This document shows, piece by piece, positions 11,866-22,492 of a stretch of DNA of 64,000 bases. The notes beneath the pieces were generated by a model that made no database searches, was not told the origin of the DNA, and saw only the letters and a list, made by a program, of their open reading frames with translations. Position 1 is the first letter of the stretch. Each line of letters starts with the position of its first letter. This DNA comes from Rotaria sordida (taxonomy: Eukaryota > Rotifera > Eurotatoria > Philodinida > Philodinidae), in NCBI GenBank assembly GCA_905250125.1, contig CAJNOL010000727.1, positions 1 through 64,000 on the forward strand, read 5' to 3'. Both the position numbers and the translations under genes were made by a program.

Positions 11866-12668
11866 TAAATGAATTCGAACTTGCTTGGATAATTCATATA
11901 ACATACGCTGTTAAATCTTCTGTTCTACTGACATTGGTTGCTTCAGAGTAAAATAAGTGAATACGACCTTGCTTAGGATTATTCATCTACTATGTACTGT
12001 TCAATAAAATGTTCTACTGTTATTGATTGTTTCAGAGTAGAATAATTGAATTCGATCTTGCTTAGGATAGTTCATATGTCGTATGCTGATTAATAGAGTG
12101 TTATGATGCTAGCAATCGTTTCAGAATAAAATAAATGAATTCGAACTTACTTGGATAATTCATATAACACACACTGTTAAATCTTCTGTTCTACTAACAT
12201 TGATTGCTTCAGAGTAAAATAAGTAAATACGACCTGGATTGGGATTATTCATCTACTATGTACTGTTCAATAAGATGTTCTACTGTTATTGATTGTTTCA
12301 GAGCAAAATAATTGAATTCGACCCTGATTAGGATAATTCATATGTCGTATGTTGATCAATAGAATGTTATGATGCCAGCAATAGCTTCAGAATAAAATAA
12401 ATGAATTCGAGCTTCATTGGATGATTCATATAATATACACTGTTAAATTTCCTGTTCTACTAACATTGATTGCTTCAGAGTAAAATAAGTAAATACGACC
12501 TGGCTTAGAATAATTCATATGTCATGCGCTGTTCAATCTTGTATTTCACTGTCATGGATTGTTAGAAAGTGAAATAATTGAATATGACCTTGTTTGAAAT
12601 GATTCAGTTGTGATGTGATTCTCTAACATGATATTTTTAGCTAATTTTTGGGTTAGATATGTGCAAAA
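11866..12668. repeat. 266-bp higher-order repeat built of three monomers
   Basis: The landmark ATGAATTCGA(A/G)C occurs at 11871, 12137 and 12403, exactly 266 bp apart. Each 266-bp unit holds three diverged monomers of about 89 bp, distinguishable by TTCATATAAC, TTCATCTACTATG and TTCATATGTCGTATG. Corresponding monomers in successive units are much more alike than neighbouring monomers within a unit, the hallmark of higher-order amplification. The third copy is partial. Confidence 0.85.
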
Positions 12669-13400
12669 ACGAATATATCTATTGTAGTTGCTATGTATCT
12701 TTTTTGTGTAGACTTTCATCATGAGATGTTTCGTTATATTTTTGATGCAATGAGAACCATATATATGCACAGAAAGCCAACGGTTGGGATGATTCGTTTA
12801 TAAAGTGATATTTGATAGAAAGATTTACAGACGTACTTTGCTGCAAAATGTGCGATTTATTTGAACAAAGCTATGCTTAGAATGATTCATTGACTGTGTG
12901 ACATAGCACTATCTGAGGGACTTTCACATTGCATTCTCAATGAGTTACATAGTTGAAGAAAGCCCTAGTTGAAACTAGTCACTTATGACGTATTCATTAT
13001 TCGATGGATAAATGATACACGAGGCTTTATTCAGAGGAATTCCTTTGAATAGATATTTTTTCAAAAATGTTCGCCTTTTATATGAGCTGTTCTAGTTAAT
13101 TAGCACCCAGTCAATACTTGCAAGTGATTGATATATTTGAACAGAGTTATACTTAGGTTTATTCATTTTTGCGATGATTTGTTTTCTCTTAATAACGATA
13201 GAAGTTTTGTCTCACGATTAATGATATATATGAGAAGACAGATTGTTGCTGCTGTTCGTTTATCATTTAATTGATAATTAGATCACAAACTTTAGTTTTG
13301 ATTCAAAGTGTTGACCATAAATTGAACAAGATACTTGTTGCTATGGCTATTCATGTAACATAGGGTCAATGATGTGGTGTGATGTTAAAGATTGATCATT
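12669..13400. repeat. Eroded right edge of the 93-bp array
   Basis: Monomer relics such as TATGCTTAGAATGATTCATT (12868-12887), TTGAACAGAGTTATACTTAG (13137-13156) and TTGAACAAGATACTTGTTGC (13322-13341) continue to about 13.4 kb, with large divergence and indels. Confidence 0.55.
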
Positions 13401-15660
13401 GAGTTTACCAGGAACGTGAACACATCTTGTGTAAACGACAACAGCTTAAAAACCGTACGAGACGTTGGTCAAGTGACTTTGAATATTATATACTCTCGTT
13501 TGACTTCTTTATATACTCTTACAGAACTTATTATCTTCATAAACTTGTAATGTTACATGAAGCCTATCTAATCTTGAAGAGCGTTGGTATTGTTTGTACT
13601 TTTGAAAATGCTTTTTAGCATTTGAAAATCTTATCTAACGCAAACTCTAATTGAGGTTAGACCACTTTTATATAACATTCACTATTTACAAGATGAAGTT
13701 TTAATCGAGTATATCGAATTTATATTAGATTACTAACTGATGGTGAAGGTTTTATTAGTAACTAGTTTTCTAGTTATTAATTTCTTCGCTTATTTTTTTC
13801 TCTTTCTATTTAGCCGCGATAAATATCATACTTTTTATCTTCTAAAAGTCTTATTTTTTTTACATTTAATCATTATTTTTATGCGCTTCAATATTCTTAA
13901 TAAATACTTTATATTAGAATACAGCAAAAGTACGCGAATTTTTTGAGGTGATTATTTTTCAAGCTATTAAAGAAGTAAATAGCTGCAAAATTTTGAGTTC
14001 ATGTGATTTATCAAAGCTCATCAAGGGTGTTATGACTGCACCTTATACCTACAAAAAGAAGATCTTATATTTTGTTTTATCTAATAATAAATAAAAGGAG
14101 ACGACAGAAGTTATGCAATTTTTAAAAAAAAGTCGTAGCTGAAAAAATAAATAATTTTAAGCTTCTTCTTCGAAGATAACGTTCTCGATTTACGTAGGAT
14201 ATCTTAGGTCAGAGTTCGAGTATTTCTTAAATGGATGAGCTGTCAAGTTCTTTCTAGTGTACCTCAATCGATTTCCCAGTAGAGCTAGATGTGCACTATC
14301 TGCTCCATGGCCCATTTCTCCAAAAATAACTACACTAACATCGATACAAAATGTTAATTACTCCAAAAATATGGCATAAAACAGTGAATTTGCTTACAGT
14401 TTGGTGCGAATCACCCATGAGTGATCTCAACAAATCAAATGATGTTTACAGATACAATTCGATGTACTCTATGGATTCCACTTCTCTCTAGCTAGATTCT
14501 GATGTAGCATTTATGAGAGAACCAATAGTTAGTTCTTGATTCATGTACAATGTAGAGAGAAATTTAGCGATCGGTTCCTTTATTTCGATCAATTAACGCA
14601 AGAGAAGGAAACAAGACGCAATTATTGTGCTAATAACATTATCGTATAGCCGGTTTGTATATATGTGGAGGAAGGAAAAAAATCTAATGACTCATTTCAT
14701 TCGATCAATAAAAAGAAGAGAACGAAAAGCTTTGTCCTTCACTTCAACTTGACGACGACATCAAGAAAAATGCATTTATTCACTTTTCTGTTTTAACCAA
14801 TAAGTCTGAGAGATAGAAAGATGTCGCACATTTATTTGTCATTAAGAGAAGTAATCAAAAATATTGTTCTTGGAAATATTAAAAAAATATGAATTCGAAA
14901 AAATGGCACTTCTAATGATTGACAACACACTCTACATTAATTTGTTTAAATGGTAAGGCATATCAAAGAGTGTGGGTATCGCAATGTTATTGATCTGCAG
15001 ATCTACCTCTATCATCATCAAGTTGTGAAATTAGGTTTAGTTTTCTTTTGTCTTATTTGTGAATAAAGATTGAATGTTGACGGTATTCATCTTTGACAAT
15101 GGATTTCTGATGAGTGGCTATCTGAAGTTTGATTCATTAGTTACTCACTCTTTCAACACTTTATTTCATATATTTTATATATGAGAATTTACGAGATTTA
15201 TGACGTTGATAAATGAATATTCTGAATCAGTGACAATATTATGATACAAAAAAACCTACACACTAACCATGTTCTGTACAAACGATTCTAGGTTGTTTAT
15301 TTCTGTTTGTATTTTGTATACGATCAATTCAACAGTATAATGTAATATAATGGAGAGAAAGAAGTAGATGACTGATATAATGTTTATTTCGCACTCGCCA
15401 AACAATTATCTAAATCTTACTTTTCACTTTATGTAAAAGACATCATTAAATCCTTCATTATTTTGCTCAACTATAATCGACAGGATAAGAGAGAACTATT
15501 TGTGCCACGGTTTCAATTGGTAGTATGAATTGAAGTTGATTTCAAATATATAATGGAAAACTAGGGGTAATACTGATTCAGTATTGTGTACATAATGAAA
15601 TAGATTATTGAGAATCAATACATATAACTTAGTGCACTGTAAAAGAAAAAAGAGTAGAAT
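13401..15660. other. No gene recognised
   Basis: AT-rich sequence between the array and the 51-bp minisatellite. Open frames of 63 codons (13427-13618) and 68 codons (13740-13946) have only low-complexity hydrophobic content and no splice-supported partners. Confidence 0.4.
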
Positions 15661-15689
15661 ATTAAATGTTTGCCCTATCTATAATTTTT

Positions 15690-15965
15690 CATAAACTCTT
15701 AAAGGGTTTGGGAGCCGAAGGGTTTACGAAGTCAAGGGTATATGAAAATAAAAAGGGTTTATTAAGCTGAAACTTAGGGACAAGCGTTTATTATTCTACG
15801 AATAAGGGTAGATTATTCTACGCTTCCATGAAAAGGGTTTATCATTTTTCGCATAAAGATAGATTATACTACGCTTCCAAGAAAAGGGTTTATTATTTTC
15901 CGCATAAGGGTATATTATTCTACGTTTCCATGGAAATGGTTTATTATTCTGAAGCTTACGATAAA
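15690..15965. repeat. 51-bp minisatellite
   Basis: GGTTTA-type landmarks at about 15784, 15835, 15886 and 15937 give a 51-bp period over four copies. The unit contains AAAGGGTTTATTATTTTCCG and a second half GGGTATATTATTCTACG(C/T)TTCCATG. Less regular AAGGGTTT motifs extend left to about 15.69 kb. Each unit itself appears as two related halves of about 25 bp (TTTATTATTCTACG, TAGATTATTCTACG). Confidence 0.75.
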
Positions 15966-16033
15966 TAGTTTACGATTTTTTTATGAATTCTTGTTGTTAA
16001 GTTTGAGCAAAGGATACTTATTTTAATATAAAG

Positions 16034-17044
16034 AGTGTTCTTGAAGTTCTGAAACGATTTTGAAATTCATTGTTCTCGCGTTCAACACAATCAAACTCAT
16101 TGAAACTTTCGCAGATTATTAGACATGCATAGTACTGTATAGCACCAAAATTTCAGGTCTATAGCTTGTACTACGGATGAGAACCAGTGACAATACTAAT
16201 ATGTACTATTTTTTAATTTTCTTGATCATCTTAACGATGAGACATAAAGAATGGGCGTGTTTTGCATTTCAAATTTCAATTACTTAATCCGTTGTATTAA
16301 AAAAACAAAATATACCACAAGATGCAACATGAAAAGCTCGTTTTAATTGTGTACTTTTTGTTTTCAAAAAAAGAAAAATTCTAGGTGACCAATTTTCGAC
16401 GCTGCACAAATGTTATTTTTTTCTACACGAATAATTCATTTTTTCTTATCTCATCTTTTCATCACCTAGTGCATTTTATTTAAAAAATAAATATACCACA
16501 AGATGGAGCGTGAAAAGCACTACGATTTACAAAGTCGAGCTTATTTTAATTGTGCACTTTTTATTTCTCAAAAAAGCAAAATTCTATGTGACCGATTTCC
16601 AACAGTACAAAGAAGATCATTTTTTGGTATCAGAGTAATTTCTTTTCTTCGTAGCATCAAAAATTGGTTACCTAGAATTTTTCTTTTTTTGAAAACAAAA
16701 AGTATACAATTAAAGTAAGCTTTGCTTGATAGATTGTGGAGCTTTTCATGTTGCATCTTGTGGTATATTTTGTTTTTTTAATACAACGGATTAAGTAATT
16801 GAAATTTGAAATGCAAAACACGCCCATTCTTTATGTCTCATCGTTAAGATGATCAAGAAAATTAAAAAATAGTACATATTAGTATTGTCACTGGTTCTCA
16901 TCCGTAGTACAAGCTATAGATCTGAAATTTTGGTGCTATATAGTATTATGCATGTCTAATAATCTGCGAAAGTTTCAAGGAGTTTGATTGTGTTGAACGC
17001 GAGAACAATGAATTTCAAAATCGTTTCAGAACTTCAAGAACACT
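16034..17044. mobile_element. Foldback element (1.0 kb)
   Basis: Nearly perfect palindrome. The left end AGTGTTCTTGAAGTTCTGAA is the inverse of the right end TTCAGAACTTCAAGAACACT, and matching continues through the arms to a centre near 16540. Arm identity is above 95% by eye over the outer 270 bp, so this is a young or gene-converted copy. The inner part contains a module ending ATACCACAAGATG(C/G)A(A/G)C(A/G)TGAAAAGC, repeated in both orientations and shared with the element at 17773-19824. The open frames at 16503-16756 on both strands are palindrome artefacts. Confidence 0.85.
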
Positions 17045-17153
17045 GTTTATTTTATGACTCGAAATAGCATTTTCATAAATATGACTTTGAAATACTGATT
17101 CTATATTTTTCGTCAATCCTAATAGGAAATATATTTCTTTTTTATTATTAACT

Positions 17154-17772
17154 TACGAGTAAAGACTCCAAGTGTCTCCTCGACTTCGAGGTCACATCTT
17201 GCTTACAAGTAGACCTCAATGTCAATAGTCAAAGCCTAAAAGGGTTTGTGCCCATGGGCTGCCGAAACCGACTTATGATCATTTCAGTAGATTTTCGATT
17301 TCAGGCAAGGCATTCATGGAAAAACCAAACGATGGTATTTTGACCTGAAATTTTGCCCACGGAGAGGCCTCATGATTATTAAATTGTTCTAAAAATTTCA
17401 GTCAAAACGGATGCTTTATCCTTGAGATACTAAACTTTCAAAACTGTTAAATTTTCTGACTTTTCTATGACATATGATCATTGTTTAACCATCCAATATC
17501 TTAAGGATAAAACATCCATTTGACTGAGATTCTTAAGACATTTTAATAATCATGAGGCCTCTCAGTGGGCGAAATTTTGGGTCAAAATACCAATGTTTGG
17601 TTTTCCCATGAATGCCCTGTCTGAAATCGAAAATTCACTGAAACGATCATAAGTCAGCTTCAACAATCCGTGGGCACGAATCGTTTTTGGTTATGACTAT
17701 TGACATTGAGGTCTACTTGTGGGCAAGATATGAGCTCGAAGTCGAGGGGACACTTCAGGTACTTCCCTCGTT
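17154..17772. mobile_element. Foldback element with GCCCAC...AGGCCTC core
   Basis: A 620-bp palindrome. The left part AGTGTCTCCTCGACTTCGAG pairs with CTCGAAGTCGAGGGGACACT on the right. Arms carry TGAAATTTTGCCCACGGAGA then GGCCTCATGATTATTAAAT, the core shared with 7189-7818 and 56115-56577. It is placed exactly between two other foldbacks, with almost no intervening DNA on the right side. Confidence 0.8.
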
Positions 17773-18846
17773 AGTACCTCTCAGGAAAATTATTCGTTCT
17801 CCTTATAGTAAACTCCAAAATGCTTAAACTTTGGTATCTTATTCCTTGTAACATGGCGAATATTATCCTAAATTTTCAGCTCTCTATCCTGACAAATAAG
17901 GGAGATGTATAGACTAACATTTTTGAAATCTTATTTTCTTCATGTCACAAAAATAATGGTTGCCACATAATACATGTAAACGAACTGTCTTTGCATTTCA
18001 TTTTTCTACTACTTGATACGTTGTATTAAGAAAACAAAATACACTACAAGATGCAGTGTGAAAAGCTCTACAATCTACACAATACAACATATTTCAATTA
18101 TGTAATTGTTGTTTTCAAGAAAAAGCAAAAATTTGTGCGATCAATTTTTAAGTTAATTGTACAGAGTTTTGCTTTTTTTTGAAAACAACAATTACGTAAT
18201 TAAAATATGCTGTACTATGTAAATTGTAGAGCTTTTGACGCTGCATCTTGTGATATATTTTGCTTTTTCTTAATGAAATTTATTAGGTGATAAAAAGGGT
18301 GAAAAAAAGACGAATCTTTCGTTTGTGTAGAAAAAACGATTTTTTTACGACGACAAACATCGATCGCATAGAGTTTTACTTTTTTATGGAACCAAAAACT
18401 ATATAATTAAAATACACTTTATTGTGTAGATTGTAGAGTTTTTCACGCTGCAGCTTGTAGTTAGAGCCCTGCAGGTTATAGGTAACCTGCCCTGCCCTGC
18501 CCTGTCAGGCCAGGGCAGGTTGCAGGGTACGAGTATCGTAACCTGTCAACCTGTGACTAGTTTTATACGTTAGATATTATAGATATCTTTTCTAAAGTTA
18601 TGCATTAAGAAAAAAAAATAGAAGTGAAAGTGAACTGAAAAATCAATTTAGATTAGTCGCAAAGATACTCATAGAAGCAGATATGTTGGTAACCTATCCA
18701 TTATAAATTGTGTAGCTACTCAAGTGTGCATTTAGTTTTCTTATTTTGAGTTTTATCTTGCTCTTTTCTTTATTATCATCATTAACTAAGCTCTCAAATA
18801 TCATCATCAATATCAGTTAGATTTTCTTGCTAGTGAAATATCAACT

Positions 18847-19135
18847 ATGTCTAATTCAAAAAAAGATATGGAATGAAAAAAGAAACAGATGATAGAAAAA
18901 CTTAAAACTGGTGAATTTATAGCTATAGTAGAACAGCCATCATCATCTTATGGTTCATCTTTGGAATATTTATTACATATTAAATGTTTCAATAATGAAT
19001 ATCAACCATTCGTACAACGTCGATTGTTCTATGAGATATTATTATATTCCATATCAAATGGAACTTCTACTACTAGCTATCATTATAAAAATTGTTTAGA
19101 TGAATCAAATACATTAAAAAACAAGACATCTCTTA
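18847..19135 (+). pseudogene. Relic of hAT transposase N-terminus with decayed BED zinc finger
   Basis: Translating from ATG 18847 gives MSNSKKDME, an in-frame TGA, then an open frame from 18889. The stretch HIKCFNNEYQPFVQ, RRLFYEILLYSISNGT, STTSYHYKNC follows the BED-finger pattern of hAT transposases (W/I-K-C-F ... P-F-V-x-C-x-x-C ... GTSSLxxHxxxC). The central C-x-x-C pair is replaced by R-x-x-F, while the terminal H-x(n)-C (HYKNC) is kept. The catalytic RNase H-like domain and hATC dimerisation region are absent. After about 19135 the frame runs into an unrelated TG-rich hairpin. Non-functional as a transposase. Confidence 0.6.
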
Positions 19136-19136
19136 A

Positions 19137-19192
19137 TAGGGTGTGGATGTGCGAAGAGAAGATTCATACCCCACACCACACCCACATCAGAG
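19137..19192. repeat. TG-rich telomere-like hairpin
   Basis: GTGTGGATGTGCGAAGAGAA then ACCCCACACCACACCCACAT: a TG-rich left side partly complementary to a CCCACA-rich right side. On the minus strand the right side reads GATGTGGGTGTGGTGTGGGG, a degenerate TGTGGG-type repeat. It lies inside the hAT element. Related motifs occur at 22852-22912 and 22998-23045. Confidence 0.45.
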
Positions 19193-19824
19193 CATATTTT
19201 TAGCTCATCAGGTCGAGTATTAGAAAAAAGAAGGCAGTTTTTAAATCTAGATATTGTTGATAATATTTTGATGATTAGAAATTTTCGAGATATATAATGT
19301 TGTTTGGTTTTGCTTTATGGTTGTAACAAATCGAAATGAAATTTTATAATAAATTGATACAAAAGTTTGGAATTTTCTTCGGTTTTAAAGAAAACAGGGC
19401 AGGGCAGGCTAAAGGTTATGAAACAAATTCATAGGGCAGAGCAGGGCAGGGTACGCGAAAAAGTTTGCAGGGCAGGGCGGGGTCAGGTTGTCAAAATCTC
19501 AGCAAGGCAGGTTGCAGGTTGTCAAAATAGCGTAACCTGCAGCCCTCTACTTGTAGTGTATTTTATTTTCTTGACACAATGTATCAAGTGATGGAAACAT
19601 GAAGTGTAAAAGTGGCCCATTTATTGTACGCCAACTACTATTTTTGCGACATGGAGAAAAATAAGATTTCAAGAATGTTAGTCTATACATCTCCCTTATT
19701 CGTCAGGATAGAGAGCTGAAAATGTAGGATAATATTCGCCATGTTACAAGGAATGAGATACCAAAGTTTGAGCATTTTGGAGTTTGCTATAAGGGGGAAC
19801 GAACAATTTTTCTGAGAGGTACCA

Positions 19825-21797
19825 AGACTTTTGGATCATCCTGTATATATATATATATGGAAAAGATAGAAGTCGAATCAATTTGTTTTTAAATTAAACA
19901 AAACTGAGTTCTGCTTGATTTGTACTTCTTACAAGACTTCATTCAATTTGATTCGGACAGTCGTGATTTAGTCTTAGTTGAACTCTATAGAATGTAGATT
20001 TTATTGAATCATTTCAAGCAAAATAACAGTTTCTTTCTTTTGCACTATTTTAACTCGTTTACTAGACAAATGAGATATAAAAACGAAAGTTCCATTTACA
20101 TTAATTAAGTTCGTATATAATTCAAAGAGAGTTGAGACATTTTAAAAGCATTTTATTCTTGAATGTTCTTGAATCACATAAGCTAGACAAATAGTTGAAA
20201 TTGGTTCTGAAACAATCAGCAAGATATATTTCGAACATTATCTCGGTATAAACAGTAAATATTAATCTAGCAAATTCTTAATTTATCTTCGTCTTTAACG
20301 CTTTCTAGACTGTCTTCTGATGAACTTGACATTAAAGAAGAATGTCTGAGACTAATACCAGGAAAACGTAATCAATCACATAGTTCCACCAACATACATA
20401 CATAGGATTTGGGTCCAGCTGTGAGTTAGGAGATAATAGACACCCACGTTCTCAAGTGTGTCATATGTGACCTATATCTATATGTAAGGAGGTCTCACAT
20501 TTCCGACTGACGTCGGAAGTGAAAGCAGGAGACTCCTACACGCTCTCTCCCTCCCACAATTATTGAAAATTATTCATTATCACTCAATAAAATTATCAAC
20601 ATCTTTGAATTTTTTACTATTTTCATAAGACATACATCCTATTACCACCTTTTCTGGATGAGTTATGAAATACTCGCGCAATTTTTAAAAGTAATAGTAG
20701 GCATATGCCATTCTTTAGAGAAAGAAAAATCAATTCTAATCCTTACCTTCTATCTACAGGACATACTAGTCGATAGAATAAATACTAAAGCTGAAGAAAT
20801 ATGAATCTAAATATAAATCATAATTATGTGAAATAAATCAACAAAAATATTTCTTGCTTCTTGAAAAAATAATGATATTTTGTTAAGAACAACTATCATT
20901 ATATACATACTTAATGAGTATTATCAAACGAGAGAGAGAGAAAGGGAAAAATTCAAGTCAGGTTGTTACCAACTTGACCTTTTCAATTTAAAATGAGTCA
21001 TCTGATCTTTTCTCCTTCTCTTACTCAAACGATTGGATAAGTTTCCCTTTGTGTAATTATTGCTCCATGACATGAATGAAGCCATAAAGGACGTGGATCA
21101 GGAAGAACACAGGTGAACTCACTTTCTACCTCACTCATCTATTTATGATGCGATTCTCCTCTTTATCTATCGTCATACATATTTTCATAAACTTGTTTAC
21201 GTCATAATTGGTTATATCCAACATGCTTATATTCTGTGGCTGTCACATTCATCCCACCAGTAGACTATCTTATTTTATTTTGTGCATTTATCAGAAATTA
21301 GATCAGCTAGAATAATCTGTTTTTCGTTAGAGTACAAGTCATAGTCTTTTAGTATTCTAGTATATTAATAAAAAAATTAGGTCAAACATCCTTAAAAAAG
21401 TTTTTAAAGCAGTATGAATTTTTGCGAAATTTTTTCCGTACAAAAGTCTTGAAATAAAAATAGACTGTACCACTTAATTTGTATACATTTTTTTAATGTT
21501 CTCAATGGCATGAGTAAAAAGCGTATCGAAGTCTCAGCAACAGACTGGATGTATTGTAGCTCACCAAACTATGTTCTATCAAATGAAACTTAACATTATA
21601 CGTTGTTCTAAATTTCTTTTTTTATCTACATAGACGTGACGAGCAAAATTTAACTATGTATGTAGTTAGATCTATACTTAGGTTGTTTCTGAGACTGCAC
21701 CATGCCTTTTATTCCTATCATCTATAATACAACAAAGATATTTCACTTAAGTGACGTAAATTAAACAGAGCTTACGAAACTTTTTCCAATAATGCAG
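19825..21797. other. No gene recognised; one strong hairpin
   Basis: AT-rich intergenic DNA with a TATATATA microsatellite at about 19846-19858 and a GAGAGAGAGA tract near 20930-20942. No ORF of note. The only conspicuous structure is the double-stem hairpin at 20487-20537. Upstream exons of the SLC44-like fragment might lie here but none can be recognised. Confidence 0.4.
20487..20537. other. Double-stem hairpin
   Basis: An outer stem AGGAG(G)TCTC pairs with GAGACTCCT, and an inner stem ACATTTCCGAC pairs with GTCGGAAGTG around a 3-4-base loop. A stable stem of about 19 bp with one bulge is unusual in this AT-rich background. No homology is recognised; it may be a transposon relic or a small structured RNA. 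Confidence 0.45.
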
Positions 21798-22492
21798 AGA
21801 AACTACTGAGTTAATGATGAAACTAAAGAGTCCCCAGTAAGTTATTTCCCGGTAATTTTAATGGGTTCAAATTAGGAATACCAATTATAAGTTCGTACAG
21901 CAAGAATAATGCATTTTATGAACTACAACAAGCATTATCTGACTTTGCCATCAAACTTGCTCTTTATGGGTTCATCGGTGCAGCAACTGCTATTGGATTA
22001 GCTTTCTTCATCATCTTTTCTCTTCTAAAATTATGTGCCAGTCAGCTTATCAAATGCTCATTTACCATAATTATTATGATGCAAATTCTTTTGGGAATAT
22101 TTCTTTTCTTTATATATTGGTCATTATGCTTGACACCTGTCGATTTTCTATTAATCACATTAATTTATTTGGTATGTGTTCGAAAGCTAATCTCATTTGC
22201 TGAAGCTCACTTACAAACAGACTGTGCTTCTTTACGTAGTCATCCATCGTTGATATTAGTAGCGATCGTCATACTCATTATTGAATTCTTATGGTTTATC
22301 TTCTGGTTTCTAATGGTACTGGATATTCAATGTTCTTTCTTTAATTCTACATCGATTAAAACGAACAGGAATATAAACGATACAACAGAATTTCACATGT
22401 CCAATACAAAACCTACATGGATGATGATAACTAATTGTGCTATGGATGAGAAAAACATTTTGCGTGCACATTGCTCAACGATGGACAAATAA
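21798..22492 (+). pseudogene. Choline transporter-like (SLC44/CTL) fragment
   Basis: Two exons are supported: 21798-21836 (entering mid-codon) and 21901-22492, joined by a 64-bp GT-AG intron with matching phase. The longer exon encodes ELQQALSDFAIKLALYGF and then three to four hydrophobic helices. The segment VRKLISFAEAHLQTDCASLR, SHPSLILVAIVI, LIIEFLWFIFWFLMVL follows the CTL family layout: cytosolic (R)KxIxxAxxxxxxASxxLxxxPSL, then paired membrane helices and an extracellular Cys/Asn-rich loop. Known CTL proteins are about 600-700 residues with ten or so helices and transport choline or related amines. Here the frame stops within the extracellular loop and no downstream exons are seen before the M28 gene, so the C-terminal half is missing. 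No initiator exon is seen either. Probably a truncated gene copy; otherwise a gene with widely spaced unseen exons. Confidence 0.55.

Larger units (their letters stand above)
18462..19549 (+). mobile_element. hAT-family DNA transposon, internally reduced
   Basis: A 1,088-bp element flanked by a perfect 8-bp target duplication, CTTGTAGT, at 18454-18461 and 19550-19557. The termini TAGAGCCCTGCAGGTTA and TAACCTGCAGCCCTCTA are imperfect inverted repeats (15 of 17 pair). Subterminal regions carry many CCTGCCCTG/CAGGGCAGG repeats on both sides, as expected for transposase binding sites. Eight-base duplications and short TAGAG/CAGGG-like termini are diagnostic of the hAT superfamily. The interior holds only the N-terminal piece of a transposase (see 18847-19135), so the copy is non-autonomous. 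Confidence 0.9.
17773..19824. mobile_element. Foldback element, interrupted by a hAT transposon
   Basis: The outer arms 17773-17960 and about 19640-19824 are inverted copies (CAGCTCTCTATCCTGACAAA versus CGTCAGGATAGAGAGCTGAA). Inside are modules in alternating orientation, including CACTACAAGATGCAGTGTGA near 18042 and its inverse CACGCTGCAGCTTGTAGT near 18444-18461, related to modules in the element at 16034-17044. The final inverse module is split by the hAT insertion at 18462-19549 and resumes at 19550. The element was therefore about 0.95 kb before that insertion. Confidence 0.8.

Noticed and set aside
16503-16756. Two opposite-strand frames of 62-71 codons
   Set aside because: Mirror images produced by the palindrome at 16034-17044.
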